Shown one piece after another: positions 51,377 through 60,158 of a stretch of DNA of 64,000 nt. Made by a program: the position numbers and the translations under genes. Under the pieces are notes generated by a model that worked only from the letters and a program-made list of their open reading frames with translations, had not been told where the DNA came from and searched no databases. This DNA comes from JAFNGF01 sp964567045 (GTDB lineage Bacteria; Planctomycetota; Phycisphaerae; Sedimentisphaerales; Anaerobacaceae): contig CAZMLE010000015.1 in assembly GCA_964567045.1 (NCBI GenBank), forward strand, positions 3,183 to 67,182. Direction: 5' to 3'. How positions within the stretch are numbered: the stretch's first letter is position 1; each line of letters starts with the position of its first letter.

Positions 51377-53173
51377 CTACACCATTCCCACGTTGTCACC
51401 GTGTTGGTTGCCCTTATTTTTATGAACGCATCGCAGAAAGCCGGTTCCATCCTGGTCTGCTTTTAGCCGGCCCTTTTCTTTTTGAGCATCGTATCGCTGC
51501 AGCACATTCAGAGCCCCTGCCAGGCGACTCTCAAAATTGCCCTTCTGCTGCCCAGCATCCGCTAACTCGGCGATACATTTACCCAGCTCGACCGATTCAG
51601 CTTTTGCCAAAACTGCCTTTAGCGGGGCGTCAATATCGGCACTTAGCGTCTCAAACAGTATCTCCGCCGTTTGCCTCAATATCGGTACATCGAAGGTCTC
51701 TGCTGTAGTTTTCTGCTTTACAGCCTCAAACAGTTTCGGCTCATTCAGCAAAACCTCAAGGACCTCGCGTTGAGCTACGGCAAAAAGCCCCTGTCCGTAA
51801 TCTATGGGCGGCTCTTTGGGTTTATCTTGGTTGTTTATTCGGGTTTTGGCCAGCCTGCCGATCCTTCTTCGCAGCTCAGCGTTTATCTCTTTACTACCCA
51901 GGCCGATAATCCCGGCAAGCCGATTTACCAGCAGCCCCGTGTCTATGGTAGACAAATTGCCCGCCCATAAGCCGGTAGCTATCGCCTGCAAAAACTCCTC
52001 GACCGCCAATTTTCTGCCGACAAGAGTATCATCGCTGCCGAAACTGGCCACCAGCCGATTCCACTTAAATTCCAAAACGTCGACCGCTCCAACCACCAAC
52101 TGCTGGAATGCCTCTTTTCCGGCAGCCAACAGAAAGTCGCAGGGGTCCTTTCCCTGCGGCACCGAGGCCAGCTTGATATCTATATGCTGCGACAAACAAA
52201 CCTCCAGCGCCCTGTTGGCCGCTTCGATGCCCGCAGCATCATTGTCGAAGACCAGGACTACTTTCTTCGCGTATCGGCGTAAGATTCGCCCGTGCCCATC
52301 GGTGAAACTCGTTCCCAGAGCGGCAACGACATTGCCGCATCCGAACTGGTGTGCCATTATGCAGTCGGTGTAACCTTCAACCACAACCGCCACGCCCGTC
52401 GATACGATCTCGTGCCGGGCCTGCTCCAGGCCGTAAAGGCAGTTGCTCTTGTCAAATAGAGGCGTGGCCGGCGAATTTATGTACTTAGCACCTTCGCCAT
52501 CCAGTATTCGACCGCCGAAGCCGATCACCCTGCCCGTAACATCGGTAATCGTAAACATCAAGCGATTAACAAACTTATCCTGATTTCCAGCCGTGATTAA
52601 ACCTGCCTGTTCCAGCAGTTTAACCGGGATATTCCTGGCCTTCGCGGCTCTCAATAAGGCGTCTTGCGAATCAACAGCCAAACCTATCTGCCATTTTCTG
52701 GCACTTTCGGCGCTTATCTGCCTTTGAGCGATGTAATCGCGGGCGTTTTTACCCTTGTTTTGGTCGGCCAGATTCTTCTGGAAGTATTTAGCCGCCCAGG
52801 CATTGACTCTAGCCACCTCGTTCGGGTCGATGTCCGTTGACTGCTGGCTGGTGCCCTTGACAGATTTGGCAGGCTTTAATTTTATGCCCGCGCGGTCGGC
52901 TAATCTTTGCACAGCCTGCGGGAAAGTCAGATTTTCCCGCATCTGGATAAAAGTAAAGATTCCCCCGCCTGCGCCGCAGGCAAAACACTTGTATATCTGC
53001 TTGGCTGGATTGACATTCAGACTCGGGCGATGGTCATCGTGGAACGGGCACAGTCCGATCATCTCCCTGCCTTTTCTTTTCAGGCTGACGTGCTCGCCGA
53101 TGACGTCCACGATGTCGTTGGCCTGCTGAACCTGATTAATTATTGCCTGGTCGAATGCTCCGGATATTGCCAC
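51377..53173 (-). CDS. dnaG: DNA primase
   Basis: Synthesises RNA primers for replication. The CHC2 zinc finger has C42, H45, C63 and C66 (LCPFHDDHRPSLN, YKCFACGAGG). The TOPRIM core has VVVEGYTDCIMAH and VLVFDNDAAG, and the RNA-polymerase basic stretch includes GFGGRILDG. The C-terminal helicase-binding domain is divergent. Length 598 is normal. It is transcribed with rpoD, with 91 bases between them. Confidence 0.95.
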   Translation of the reverse strand: MAISGAFDQAIINQVQQANDIVDVIGEHVSLKRKGREMIGLCPFHDDHRPSLNVNPAKQIYKCFACGAGGGIFTFIQMRENLTFPQAVQRLADRAGIKLKPAKSVKGTSQQSTDIDPNEVARVNAWAAKYFQKNLADQNKGKNARDYIAQRQISAESARKWQIGLAVDSQDALLRAAKARNIPVKLLEQAGLITAGNQDKFVNRLMFTITDVTGRVIGFGGRILDGEGAKYINSPATPLFDKSNCLYGLEQARHEIVSTGVAVVVEGYTDCIMAHQFGCGNVVAALGTSFTDGHGRILRRYAKKVVLVFDNDAAGIEAANRALEVCLSQHIDIKLASVPQGKDPCDFLLAAGKEAFQQLVVGAVDVLEFKWNRLVASFGSDDTLVGRKLAVEEFLQAIATGLWAGNLSTIDTGLLVNRLAGIIGLGSKEINAELRRRIGRLAKTRINNQDKPKEPPIDYGQGLFAVAQREVLEVLLNEPKLFEAVKQKTTAETFDVPILRQTAEILFETLSADIDAPLKAVLAKAESVELGKCIAELADAGQQKGNFESRLAGALNVLQRYDAQKEKGRLKADQDGTGFLRCVHKNKGNQHGDNVGMV

Positions 53174-53611
53174 TTGTCCTTTGGCCCCCTTTTCGCATCC
53201 TGCGTTTGGATTTCTCTCCCACCCCTAATATTTTTACCGTTTAGTACGGCTTTGAGTTCGTTTTTACCCACCTCGGTCCGCGGGCTGCTAACGAGGTTAC
53301 TAAATAAATATGGCCCAAGAACCGGAAAAGTCAAGCCGCCGCAAAAAACCCCGCTTTTAGCACCGCTAAGGCGATTCTCCCCCGTTTGGACACTTGGTCA
53401 AATAAGACACATCTCGCTGCTCGATGCTCGATACTCGATGCCAGATACGAGATACGAGTCACGGGTCACGGGCAACGAGCGAGGTCGAAGGACTTCACGA
53501 GATGCGAGCCACGAAATAGATCCTGTAGGGTATGCTCTGCATACCAGTCATGTAGTCCTGTAGGATATGCTGTGCATACCAAAAAACATTTCAATTTCGC
53601 ACACCAAATTG
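53174..53611. other. intergenic region upstream of dnaG, downstream of RAYT1
   Basis: Probable promoter region of the dnaG-rpoD operon. It holds dispersed simple repeats (GATACGAGATACGAGTCACG near 53441) and two REP hairpins listed separately. Similar ATACGA-type words occur at 11580-11612, 45590-45622, 54768-54800 and 59760-59791. No gene is seen. Confidence 0.5.
53525..53580 (+). repeat. two REP hairpins in tandem, left of RAYT1
   Basis: 53525-53545 reads GTAGGGTATGC-TCT-GCATACC and 53560-53580 reads GTAGGATATGC-TGT-GCATACC. Both begin with GTAG on the plus strand. They face the single opposite-strand copy on the other side of RAYT1. Confidence 0.9.
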
Positions 53612-54187
53612 TTATTCTCCGACACTGCTTTGAATATCGCGGAAATCCGGCGGCTCTATATTTTTTGTGGCGCAATCGCACAGCCAATCGATTTTGTAAT
53701 ATCCTTGCCTTACCCATTGGTGGAAACTCGAATGTGGCCAAAGATGTGGACACGCCACCAGCTTGTGTTTGACCGGATTATAATGGATGTAGTTGACGTG
53801 CTTGATCAAGTCATCTTCGCTTCTTATGGTATGCTCCCAGAACCGTCTCTGCCATACGCCTTTCTCGCGAAATTTTTCGCGATAAGCAGGAATGGCACCT
53901 TCGCGGCCGCCTGCCATAAGCCAGGACTGAGTAAACCCTTTCTTTATGCACGACCAGCGGACGGAGAAATCTGCATCGTCCTCGGGTAGTCTCCATACAC
54001 AACGCAGATGGTCAGGCATAAGTACCATAGCCAGGACATCGAAAGGCCTGTCCGCTTGCACCTGGCGGATCGATTGACGCAGGAACGAGCGGGCTTGGGA
54101 ATCCTGAAATATCTTCAGACGGTTATGGGTGACAAGCGTAAAGAAGAACGTTCCACCCGGCTGATATACGCGACGATAATCCGGCAT
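53612..54187 (-). CDS. REP-associated tyrosine transposase (RAYT1), HUH site damaged
   Basis: The 191-residue Y1/HUH single-strand transposase begins YRRVYQPGGTFFFTLVTHNR and has the catalytic Tyr region HVNYIHYNPVKH. The HUH metal motif, normally HLH, reads MPDHLRCVW, so the second His is Arg. Its close relative RAYT2 keeps His. Loss of a metal ligand should abolish DNA nicking. RAYT proteins cut at the GTAG foot of REP hairpins. The gene is enclosed by inverted REPs at 53560 and 54222. Confidence 0.9.
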   Translation of the reverse strand: MPDYRRVYQPGGTFFFTLVTHNRLKIFQDSQARSFLRQSIRQVQADRPFDVLAMVLMPDHLRCVWRLPEDDADFSVRWSCIKKGFTQSWLMAGGREGAIPAYREKFREKGVWQRRFWEHTIRSEDDLIKHVNYIHYNPVKHKLVACPHLWPHSSFHQWVRQGYYKIDWLCDCATKNIEPPDFRDIQSSVGE

Positions 54188-54221
54188 AACGTCAGTCCAG
54201 TCTCCTGCCGTTCATAAAAAT

Positions 54222-54242
54222 GGTATGCACAGCATACCCTAC
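54222..54242 (-). repeat. REP hairpin right of RAYT1
   Basis: GGTATGC-ACA-GCATACC plus CTAC on the plus strand, so the GTAG foot lies on the minus strand. It faces the copy at 53560. Confidence 0.9.
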
Positions 54243-54301
54243 AAGCTTTCTATATTTTATTAGGCGCGTCTTTGTACAATGCCTTGTGCAAACAATAGAA
54301 A

Positions 54302-54685
54302 CTATTCATCTCTTTTAATGTCAATACCTCTGACGCATGCGAGCATATATAGAACTTCTGGGTCAGCACAGACCAGCTTTCTGATTTTTCGAGAAAGTCC
54401 TACTTGGTCGGACGCGCTACGCCGAACTTCTACTTCTGTTATCTTTCCACTGGCGAGCAAAACGGGCAATGCAGCATAGACATCCACCCCAATAAGGCAA
54501 GGTTCGTTGAGAAGCTGTTGTTGTATTTCTCTGACCTCACCTACTGTCAGATTGTCATCCATTGCAAAGACAGGGCCCATAGGTGAAGGGCGAATATCAA
54601 AATCGTACTTCTCGAGGACTACCTCGCGTATCTTGCGGTGGTCGTAAACATTAGACCACCTGAAAAGCTTGTTTAAGAAGTTCAT
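54302..54685 (-). CDS. hypothetical 127-residue protein between the RAYT units
   Basis: A soluble alpha/beta protein starting MNFLNKLFRWSNVYDHRKIR. It contains FAMDDNLTVGEVREIQQQLL and ADPEVLYMLACVRGIDI. No known domain, signal or membrane helix is recognised. Composition is protein-like, but the ribosome binding site is weak. It shares its strand with both transposase genes yet lies outside the hairpin-bounded units. Confidence 0.6.
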   Translation of the reverse strand: MNFLNKLFRWSNVYDHRKIREVVLEKYDFDIRPSPMGPVFAMDDNLTVGEVREIQQQLLNEPCLIGVDVYAALPVLLASGKITEVEVRRSASDQVGLSRKIRKLVCADPEVLYMLACVRGIDIKRDE

Positions 54686-54834
54686 GAGTGCATTTCTCTT
54701 TCTGTACCTTACCGTGCTGCTCTACACGCCGAGCGTGTAGGTGCGAGTACAGCTGTTGGTCCTTATTCATAATTCGTATCGCGTATCGCGTGAAGCATAT
54801 CTCATATTTCGTTCGGATTCCGCAACCAATTCTG

Positions 54835-54857
54835 GCCGTTGCCAGAGCAGCAACGGC
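54835..54857. repeat. GCCGTTGCC-family palindrome
   Basis: GCCGTTGC-CAGAGCA-GCAACGGC followed by TAA. It is a variant of the palindromes at 23618, 32364 and 59338. Confidence 0.75.
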
Positions 54858-54918
54858 TAAACATAGAAAACAAACGATATTATGGTCGGGATTGTCGGAA
54901 AAAACAAGAAAAAATCAT

Positions 54919-54939
54919 GTAGGGTATGCTGTGCATACC
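54919..54939 (+). repeat. REP hairpin left of RAYT2
   Basis: GTAGGGTATGC-TGT-GCATACC on the plus strand, 12 bases from the RAYT2 stop. Confidence 0.9.
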
Positions 54940-54951
54940 ACTTGAAAATCT

Positions 54952-55527
54952 TCATTCTCCGACATTATCTGGTATGTCGCTGAAATCCGGTGGTTTCACC
55001 CGCTGCTTGTCGCAATCACACAGCCAATCGATTTTGTAATATCCTTCTCGTACCCATCGGTGGAAACTGGAATACGGCCATACGTGCGGGCAGGTCGCAA
55101 GATTGTGTTTGACCGGATTGTAATGAATGTAATTGACGTGCCTGATCAGGTCATTGTCATCTCTTATCAGATGCTCCCAGAACCGTCTCTGCCATACACC
55201 TTTCTCGCGCAGCTTGTCCCGATATGCTGGAATGGGTCCTTCTCGAGCGCCTGCTTTTAGCCAGGATTGAGTAAACGCTTTCTTTATGCAGGACCAGCGG
55301 ACAGAGAACTCAGCATCATCGTCAGGCAGCTTCCAAATACAATGCAGATGGTCCGGCAATAGCACCATAGCCAGCACATCAAAAGGCTTTTGTGCCTGTA
55401 CTGTGCGGATCGACTGGCGCAGCAAATGCCGGGCGTGATGATTCTGAAATATCCTCATACGTTCGTGTGTGACAACCGTAAAAAAGAACGTCCCGCCCGG
55501 CTGATATACGCGACGATAATTCGGCAT
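54952..55527 (-). CDS. REP-associated tyrosine transposase (RAYT2), motifs intact
   Basis: A 191-residue paralogue of RAYT1, clearly the same length and mostly identical. The HUH motif is intact (LPDHLHCIW) and the Tyr region reads HVNYIHYNPVKH. It should therefore be able to nick and join REP DNA. It is bounded by inverted hairpins at 54919 and 55570, giving a unit of 672 bases, like the RAYT1 unit of 683 bases. It is the probable current source of REP mobility in this genome region. Confidence 0.93.
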   Translation of the reverse strand: MPNYRRVYQPGGTFFFTVVTHERMRIFQNHHARHLLRQSIRTVQAQKPFDVLAMVLLPDHLHCIWKLPDDDAEFSVRWSCIKKAFTQSWLKAGAREGPIPAYRDKLREKGVWQRRFWEHLIRDDNDLIRHVNYIHYNPVKHNLATCPHVWPYSSFHRWVREGYYKIDWLCDCDKQRVKPPDFSDIPDNVGE

Positions 55528-55569
55528 AACCGATAATTTATCCCTATCAACACGTCATCTCACAGAAAT

Positions 55570-55590
55570 GGTATGCAAAGCATACCCTAC
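55570..55590 (-). repeat. REP hairpin right of RAYT2
   Basis: GGTATGC-AAA-GCATACC plus CTAC, with the GTAG foot on the minus strand. It faces the copy at 54919. Confidence 0.9.
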
Positions 55591-55631
55591 ATCCGGTAAA
55601 CGCTGGAATCATAAACGCCGAAGGAAATCAT

Positions 55632-57011
55632 TCAATCACGTAGGGTATGATCCGCATACCGAATCGTTTGGTCTTTCTTAAAAAATTCCTTAGTCAAGCC
55701 GAAGACAACCGGGCCTAAAAATAGTAAGGCGATCAAATTGGGTATGGCCATTAGTCCATTTAATGTGTCGGCAAGGGTCCAAACGGCCTCTAACTTTCCT
55801 AACGAGCCGAGCATAATTGGCACAAGCCACAGAATCCTATAAACTCCCCTCGCCCTTGCGCCGAAAAGATAAGCCGAGCAGGTCTCGCCATAAAACCCCC
55901 ACGCAAGTATAGTATCATAAGCAGTCAGCACCATACATAGAACAACAATAGAAAAGCCAACCTTCGTGCCAAATACCGTTTCGAAAGCCGACATAGTAAG
56001 CAATGAACCGGTAGAGCCAGACTTCCACACGCCCGTAATTAAGATAGCCAAAGCGGTGGCGGAACAGATGATAATTGTATCGATAAATACCTCAAAGATG
56101 CCCCATAGCCCTTGCCGCACCGGATGGTCGGTCTGGGCGGTAGCATGAGCAATAGAGGCGGAACCCAATCCGGCTTCATTACTAAATACGCCTCTGGCAA
56201 TACCCCAGCGAATCGCCGCTCTGACGCCGGCGCCTGCAAATCCGCCGGTCGCAGCAATAGGTGTAAGCGCCGACTTAAAAATTAAAATTAGAGTCTCAGG
56301 CAATCTATAAATATTCAGAAATATGATGATAACCGCCGCAAAAAAATAGATGATACACATGAACGGAACACAAACCATAGCCACATTGGCGATGCGTTTT
56401 ATTCCGCCAACGGTAACTAAACCAACCGCCAGGATAAGGAGTATTCCGGTAATAAGCTTGGGGATGTTAAATTCCGCTAATCCTATGGCCACGGAGTTGG
56501 CCTGGGCCATATTCCCTGCGCCAAATGCTGCTAATCCGCCTGAAACCGCGAACATCACCGCAAGAAACTTAAAGTTTTTGCCCAGCCCGCGTTCGATGTA
56601 CATCATCGGTCCGCCGAGCATCGGACCTGTTGCCTGGCGTGTCCGATATGCTATTCCTAAGACCACCTCGGCGAACTTTGTCGCCATCCCGACCAATCCC
56701 GACACCCACATCCAGAATATTGCCCCTGGCCCTCCCAAGGCGATAGCGGTAGCCACCCCCGCTATATTTCCGACGCCGACCGTGCCGGCCAGCGCCGTAC
56801 TCAATGCGGCAAATGGACTAATATCTCCTTCCGCACCCTTTCTTTTTTTCCTGGCAAGGGTCTCTTTGAGCACCGCTGAGAACTTGCGAAATTGAACAAG
56901 GCCCGTGCCCAGCGTCAGATAGACCCCTATACCCACGATAGCAATGATCATCGGCGGGCCCCAGATAAAGTTGTCATTCAACCACAAATTGATTTCAAAT
57001 ATCCGGTTCAA
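55632..57011 (-). CDS. sodium:alanine symporter family protein (AlsT/AgcS)
   Basis: I start at the TTG at 57011 (NRIFEINLWLNDN), which has GAGGT upstream. Earlier in-frame codons give a leader unlike the family. The 459-residue product has about 11 helices. GDISPFAALSTALAGTVGVG, then NIAGVATAIALGGPGAIFWM, and FSNEAGLGSASIAHA are family signatures. It imports alanine or glycine with sodium. The last residues (RYADHTLRD) are encoded by a REP hairpin, which has replaced the natural end. Confidence 0.9.
   Translation of the reverse strand: MNRIFEINLWLNDNFIWGPPMIIAIVGIGVYLTLGTGLVQFRKFSAVLKETLARKKRKGAEGDISPFAALSTALAGTVGVGNIAGVATAIALGGPGAIFWMWVSGLVGMATKFAEVVLGIAYRTRQATGPMLGGPMMYIERGLGKNFKFLAVMFAVSGGLAAFGAGNMAQANSVAIGLAEFNIPKLITGILLILAVGLVTVGGIKRIANVAMVCVPFMCIIYFFAAVIIIFLNIYRLPETLILIFKSALTPIAATGGFAGAGVRAAIRWGIARGVFSNEAGLGSASIAHATAQTDHPVRQGLWGIFEVFIDTIIICSATALAILITGVWKSGSTGSLLTMSAFETVFGTKVGFSIVVLCMVLTAYDTILAWGFYGETCSAYLFGARARGVYRILWLVPIMLGSLGKLEAVWTLADTLNGLMAIPNLIALLFLGPVVFGLTKEFFKKDQTIRYADHTLRD
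55640..55660 (+). repeat. REP hairpin inside the 3' end of the alsT gene
   Basis: GTAGGGTATG-A-TCCGCATACC, starting with GTAG on the plus strand. On the minus strand it is read as RYADHTL just before the stop codon. Confidence 0.85.
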
Positions 57012-57139
57012 TGCACTTACCTCACTTTCCCATTGATTGGCCTGTTGAGAAACCTTAAACGCAACACCTAAGGGACACAAGGCAGGTAGTATATAGCATG
57101 TGCGCATGGCATGACAAAATATTTTTGCCCAGAAGAAAT

Positions 57140-57160
57140 GGTGTGCAAGGCACACTCTAC
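57140..57160 (-). repeat. REP hairpin at the tatD stop codon
   Basis: GGTGTGC-AAG-GCACACT plus CTAC. The TAG of its GTAG foot on the minus strand is the stop codon of the TatD gene. Confidence 0.85.
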
Positions 57161-57930
57161 TTTAAGCCGAAAAACGCTCTGCTGGTGGCGGTTAGCGCCT
57201 GGGCTAAATCTTCTAAGTCCATCTGCTTTAGCTCGGCTAAGAAACGGGCGGTGTGAATCATAAGGGCAGGCTCGTTCACCTTCTGCCTTCGCATCGGCTC
57301 CGGCGACATATAGGGCGAGTCCGTCTCCAGCATCAATCTATCCACCGGCACAATCCTGGCGGCCTCCTGCTTTATATGGGCGTTCTTGAATGTCACCACG
57401 CCGGTAAAAGATATATAAAAGCCTTTGTCCAGAACGACCTTTGCCTGCTCAGCCGAGCCGCTAAAACAATGAAAAACGACTTTCTCAACAGTGCTTCGAT
57501 GCTCGTTCAGGATTTGCATAGTCTCATCGAAGGCCTCTCTGCAATGGATAATAACCGGCAGCCCTAATTCGCCGGCAATTTTCAGGTGCTCGGCAAAACC
57601 CTCTTTTTGCTGCTGCCGCGGTGAGAAATCGTAATGATAGTCCAGCCCTGTTTCGCCGATGGCCACAACCTTTTTGTGCTGGGCTATCTTTTTCAGTTCG
57701 GCGAGCATCTGAGCGGTTACGGTTTTGGCATCGTGCGGATGGATGCCGACAGCGGCGTACATATTCTCAAACCGCTCCGCAAATTCTATGGCCTTTCGGT
57801 TTTCCTGCGGGTCGGTGCCTATGGTTATCCACTCGGTGACACCCGCAGCAATGCTGCGGGCTAAAACGCCGTCAATATCCTGCGCCAAATCCTCAAACGT
57901 CAAATGACAATGCGTATCAATCAACTTCAC
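57157..57930 (-). CDS. TatD family metal-dependent deoxyribonuclease/hydrolase
   Basis: I start at GTG 57930 (MKLIDTHCHL) with GAGGT upstream. The TIM-barrel metal sites are IDTHCHLTFEDL, GETGLDYHYD, VIIHCREAF and HCFSGSAEQA, with LETDSPYMSP near the end. Family members are 3'-5' exonucleases or D-aminoacyl-tRNA-type hydrolases. Its start overlaps the end of the upstream secreted-protein gene by 14 bases. The stop codon comes from a REP hairpin. Confidence 0.92.
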   Translation of the reverse strand: MKLIDTHCHLTFEDLAQDIDGVLARSIAAGVTEWITIGTDPQENRKAIEFAERFENMYAAVGIHPHDAKTVTAQMLAELKKIAQHKKVVAIGETGLDYHYDFSPRQQQKEGFAEHLKIAGELGLPVIIHCREAFDETMQILNEHRSTVEKVVFHCFSGSAEQAKVVLDKGFYISFTGVVTFKNAHIKQEAARIVPVDRLMLETDSPYMSPEPMRRQKVNEPALMIHTARFLAELKQMDLEDLAQALTATSRAFFGLK

Positions 57931-59230
57931 CGCCGACCTCACGTGTGCAATCGATGATTATGTTGTCAACCATTTCTCCTGCTTTTATATGTATCACTGT
58001 TGACAGTATACTTTCGTAGTCGCCTACCTGCGGGACATAAAACTTATCGGTGGACTTGGAAAAAGGTTTGGTCTTGTCCAACACGGCTTTCATCCAGTAT
58101 TCGCCTGGGGTGACCCCTGTAATGCCGAATGGGAATTTCTGAGTATGTTCCAGGTCGTAGTTTCTAAGACTATAATCGCTGAAAGAGACTGCCAAACGCT
58201 GAACCGGGGGCTGTTTGTGCCATTGGTCTTTTGGCACCGTACCTGGGACAAGATAAATCCACAACGTTGCTCTATTTGGGTCATCCGTTTTGGGCAATGT
58301 AACTATGCCCTCAAGCTTGCCCAGATGGTAAAGCGGCGGATGTGGCAAACCGGGTTGGGCGGTAGGTTTTCCATCCCACTTCGCCAAGATCTGTTCTGCC
58401 ACCAAGCGCTTGCGGGAGGAAGAAGTGCATCGAAGCAAACGCCATGCACGCTGGTCTTGTGTTGGCATCTTCTTACTTGAAAAGCTGTTGGATTCACCGA
58501 AGTTTTCATCTGAAAGCAGTTTTTCAATCAGGGGGCGGTCATCAGGATTTTTTAGTTCTCCCAAGAAATTATATGGATACCAATAGTATGGTGTTGCAGC
58601 CTCAATTTCTCTCAGGGCCCAGAGCCGGGCCTTTTCGTTCCAACGCTCGACCATCTTCTCATTCATTTTGACTTCTTCGCCGGTGCTTACCTCCCACGCC
58701 AGCCAGCGGTTGCCATAAAGAAGCCGAGCACAGAAGCACAGGTGTCCGCCATAATCGTCAAGAAACATCGGCCTATAAGCCCACTGTCTGCCCGAAACGG
58801 TGCGCGAGAACAACTTCGTAAATTCTCGTTCATCAATATCGTCAGGATAATGCAATATCTGCTCTAATGAATAGTTTTTGATCACTCCTGCTTTATTATA
58901 GAAAGCTATGACATAGTCGCCAAAACCACCGTGAACGCGGCTGTTGTTCTCGTTGACCGTGACCACGTACCGACCGTCATCAGTAACAAAAACATCCTGC
59001 GGAGCGCCCTCATTGCCTAAGGTGCACTGCCAACTGATCCACCCTTCCAGACCGCGAACGAGGAAAACCTTGAGTGTTGCCGGGCTCTTGTCTTTAGCAG
59101 GAGTCACCTGTGCGACAAACTGCTTGTTCTGCGATAAGTAAAGTTGCTCAACCGGCCTTGCCCACGTATCTGCATAGGTAACTCTGGCCAACGTAATAAC
59201 CACAAGTACAAGAACAAGTATCGTTTTCAT
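57917..59230 (-). CDS. hypothetical secreted protein
   Basis: I start at MKTILVLVLVVITLA, which has AGGG upstream, giving a signal peptide of about 20 residues. The 437-residue product is beta-rich at the N-terminus (QVTPAKDKSPATLKVFLVRG, VFVTDDGRYVVTVNE), as in single-blade propeller or lipocalin-like exported proteins. It has a helical HEAT-like middle (RPLIEKLLSDENF) and a C-terminal beta-sandwich (GITGVTPGEYWMKAVLDKT) that looks like a carboxypeptidase-regulatory or prealbumin-like fold. No function is assigned. Confidence 0.75.
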   Translation of the reverse strand: MKTILVLVLVVITLARVTYADTWARPVEQLYLSQNKQFVAQVTPAKDKSPATLKVFLVRGLEGWISWQCTLGNEGAPQDVFVTDDGRYVVTVNENNSRVHGGFGDYVIAFYNKAGVIKNYSLEQILHYPDDIDEREFTKLFSRTVSGRQWAYRPMFLDDYGGHLCFCARLLYGNRWLAWEVSTGEEVKMNEKMVERWNEKARLWALREIEAATPYYWYPYNFLGELKNPDDRPLIEKLLSDENFGESNSFSSKKMPTQDQRAWRLLRCTSSSRKRLVAEQILAKWDGKPTAQPGLPHPPLYHLGKLEGIVTLPKTDDPNRATLWIYLVPGTVPKDQWHKQPPVQRLAVSFSDYSLRNYDLEHTQKFPFGITGVTPGEYWMKAVLDKTKPFSKSTDKFYVPQVGDYESILSTVIHIKAGEMVDNIIIDCTREVGGEVD

Positions 59231-59337
59231 TGTATAAACCCTTCGAAGACGGGCCCGAGGGATTCCTGCCTTACCGTTATTATAGACGCGAAAAACCGGC
59301 AAAAAGTTTACAGGATTTTCTTGCTATAAGGTATGCC

Positions 59338-59361
59338 AGTCGCCGGCACGGCGACGGCCAA
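59338..59361. repeat. GCCGTCGCC-family palindrome
   Basis: GTCGCCG-GCA-CGGCGAC with GGCCAA following. It lies just downstream of the yraN stop and could end its transcript. Confidence 0.75.
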
Positions 59362-59365
59362 CCGG

Positions 59366-59731
59366 TTATAGTACAAAAGCATTTTCATAGTGCCTTACTT
59401 GCTCGCGGCCAGTTCGGCCCAGCACGATTGTCACCACGTCAAAGCGAAAGGGGCGGTCCTCTATGTGATGAGCAGCGAGAAAATAGCGTGCCGTCCGAAA
59501 CAGTCTTTGTCTCTTGGGCTGTGTTACGGTCTCCTCAGGCGGGCCAAAACTTTCATCCGCTTTCGTTCTAACCTCGACGAAAACGATTGAGCCATCGCCA
59601 TCGACCATGACCAGGTCGATCTCGCCGGCCTTGCAGGAAAAGTTTCGGGTGAGCGTTTTGAGGCCTTTGCTTTTGAGAATCTTCTCTCCTCGTTTTTCGC
59701 CCCATCGGCCGAGCAGCTTACGATCGGACAA
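59366..59731 (-). CDS. YraN family putative endonuclease (UPF0102)
   Basis: The 121-residue protein has LLGRWGEKRGEKILKSKG, LTRNFSCKAGEIDLVMVD and IVFVEVRTKAD. The EIDLV...EVR pattern is the PD-(D/E)xK core of the family, with Arg in place of the final Lys as usual. The role is uncertain, possibly nucleic-acid processing or repair. It follows rplS, which is a common neighbourhood. Confidence 0.93.
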   Translation of the reverse strand: MSDRKLLGRWGEKRGEKILKSKGLKTLTRNFSCKAGEIDLVMVDGDGSIVFVEVRTKADESFGPPEETVTQPKRQRLFRTARYFLAAHHIEDRPFRFDVVTIVLGRTGREQVRHYENAFVL

Positions 59732-59789
59732 TAGTTTACGCCGGTTAAGCAGCAGATTTCGTATATCGTATATCGTATTTCGTATCTCG

Positions 59790-60158
59790 TTATTTAGAGA
59801 CGGTGTGCTCGCTGTGGCGTTGAGTCAGCTTGACGGCCTTGCCGGTTCGCTTGCGAAGATAATAAAGTTTTGCCCGCCTTGTCCTGCCACTCCGAGTAGG
59901 CTTAATGTCCATAATATTGGGCGAATGAAGAGGGAAGATTCTCTCCACCCCCTCGCTGCCCACCATTCGCCGGACGGTGAACATCTCATTGATTCCCCGG
60001 CCTTTGCGGGCGATTACCGTGCCGCTGAACACTTGAATCCGCTCTTTGTCACCTTCCTTGATCTTGCAACGGACGTCTACCACATCGCCTATCTCGAAGT
60101 AGGGCACTTTTTTCTTCAGGCTTTTGCTTTCAACGGCATCCAACATTTCGGTCTTCAT
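59790..60158 (-). CDS. rplS: 50S ribosomal protein L19
   Basis: The 122-residue protein sits at the 30S-50S interface. Family text is clear: FEIGDVVDVRCKIKEGDKER, QVFSGTVIARKGRGINEMFT and KLYYLRKRTGKAVKL. A GGAGATAG ribosome binding site precedes the start. Length is normal. Confidence 0.97.
   Translation of the reverse strand: MKTEMLDAVESKSLKKKVPYFEIGDVVDVRCKIKEGDKERIQVFSGTVIARKGRGINEMFTVRRMVGSEGVERIFPLHSPNIMDIKPTRSGRTRRAKLYYLRKRTGKAVKLTQRHSEHTVSK

Noticed and set aside
51804..52373. Long plus-strand frame opposite dnaG
   Set aside because: It lies entirely within the coding region of dnaG and has Ser/Pro-rich shadow composition.
53525..55660. CRISPR array from the repeated GCATACC hairpins
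   Set aside because: Spacing is irregular, orientation alternates, and two RAYT genes with GTAG feet explain the repeats.
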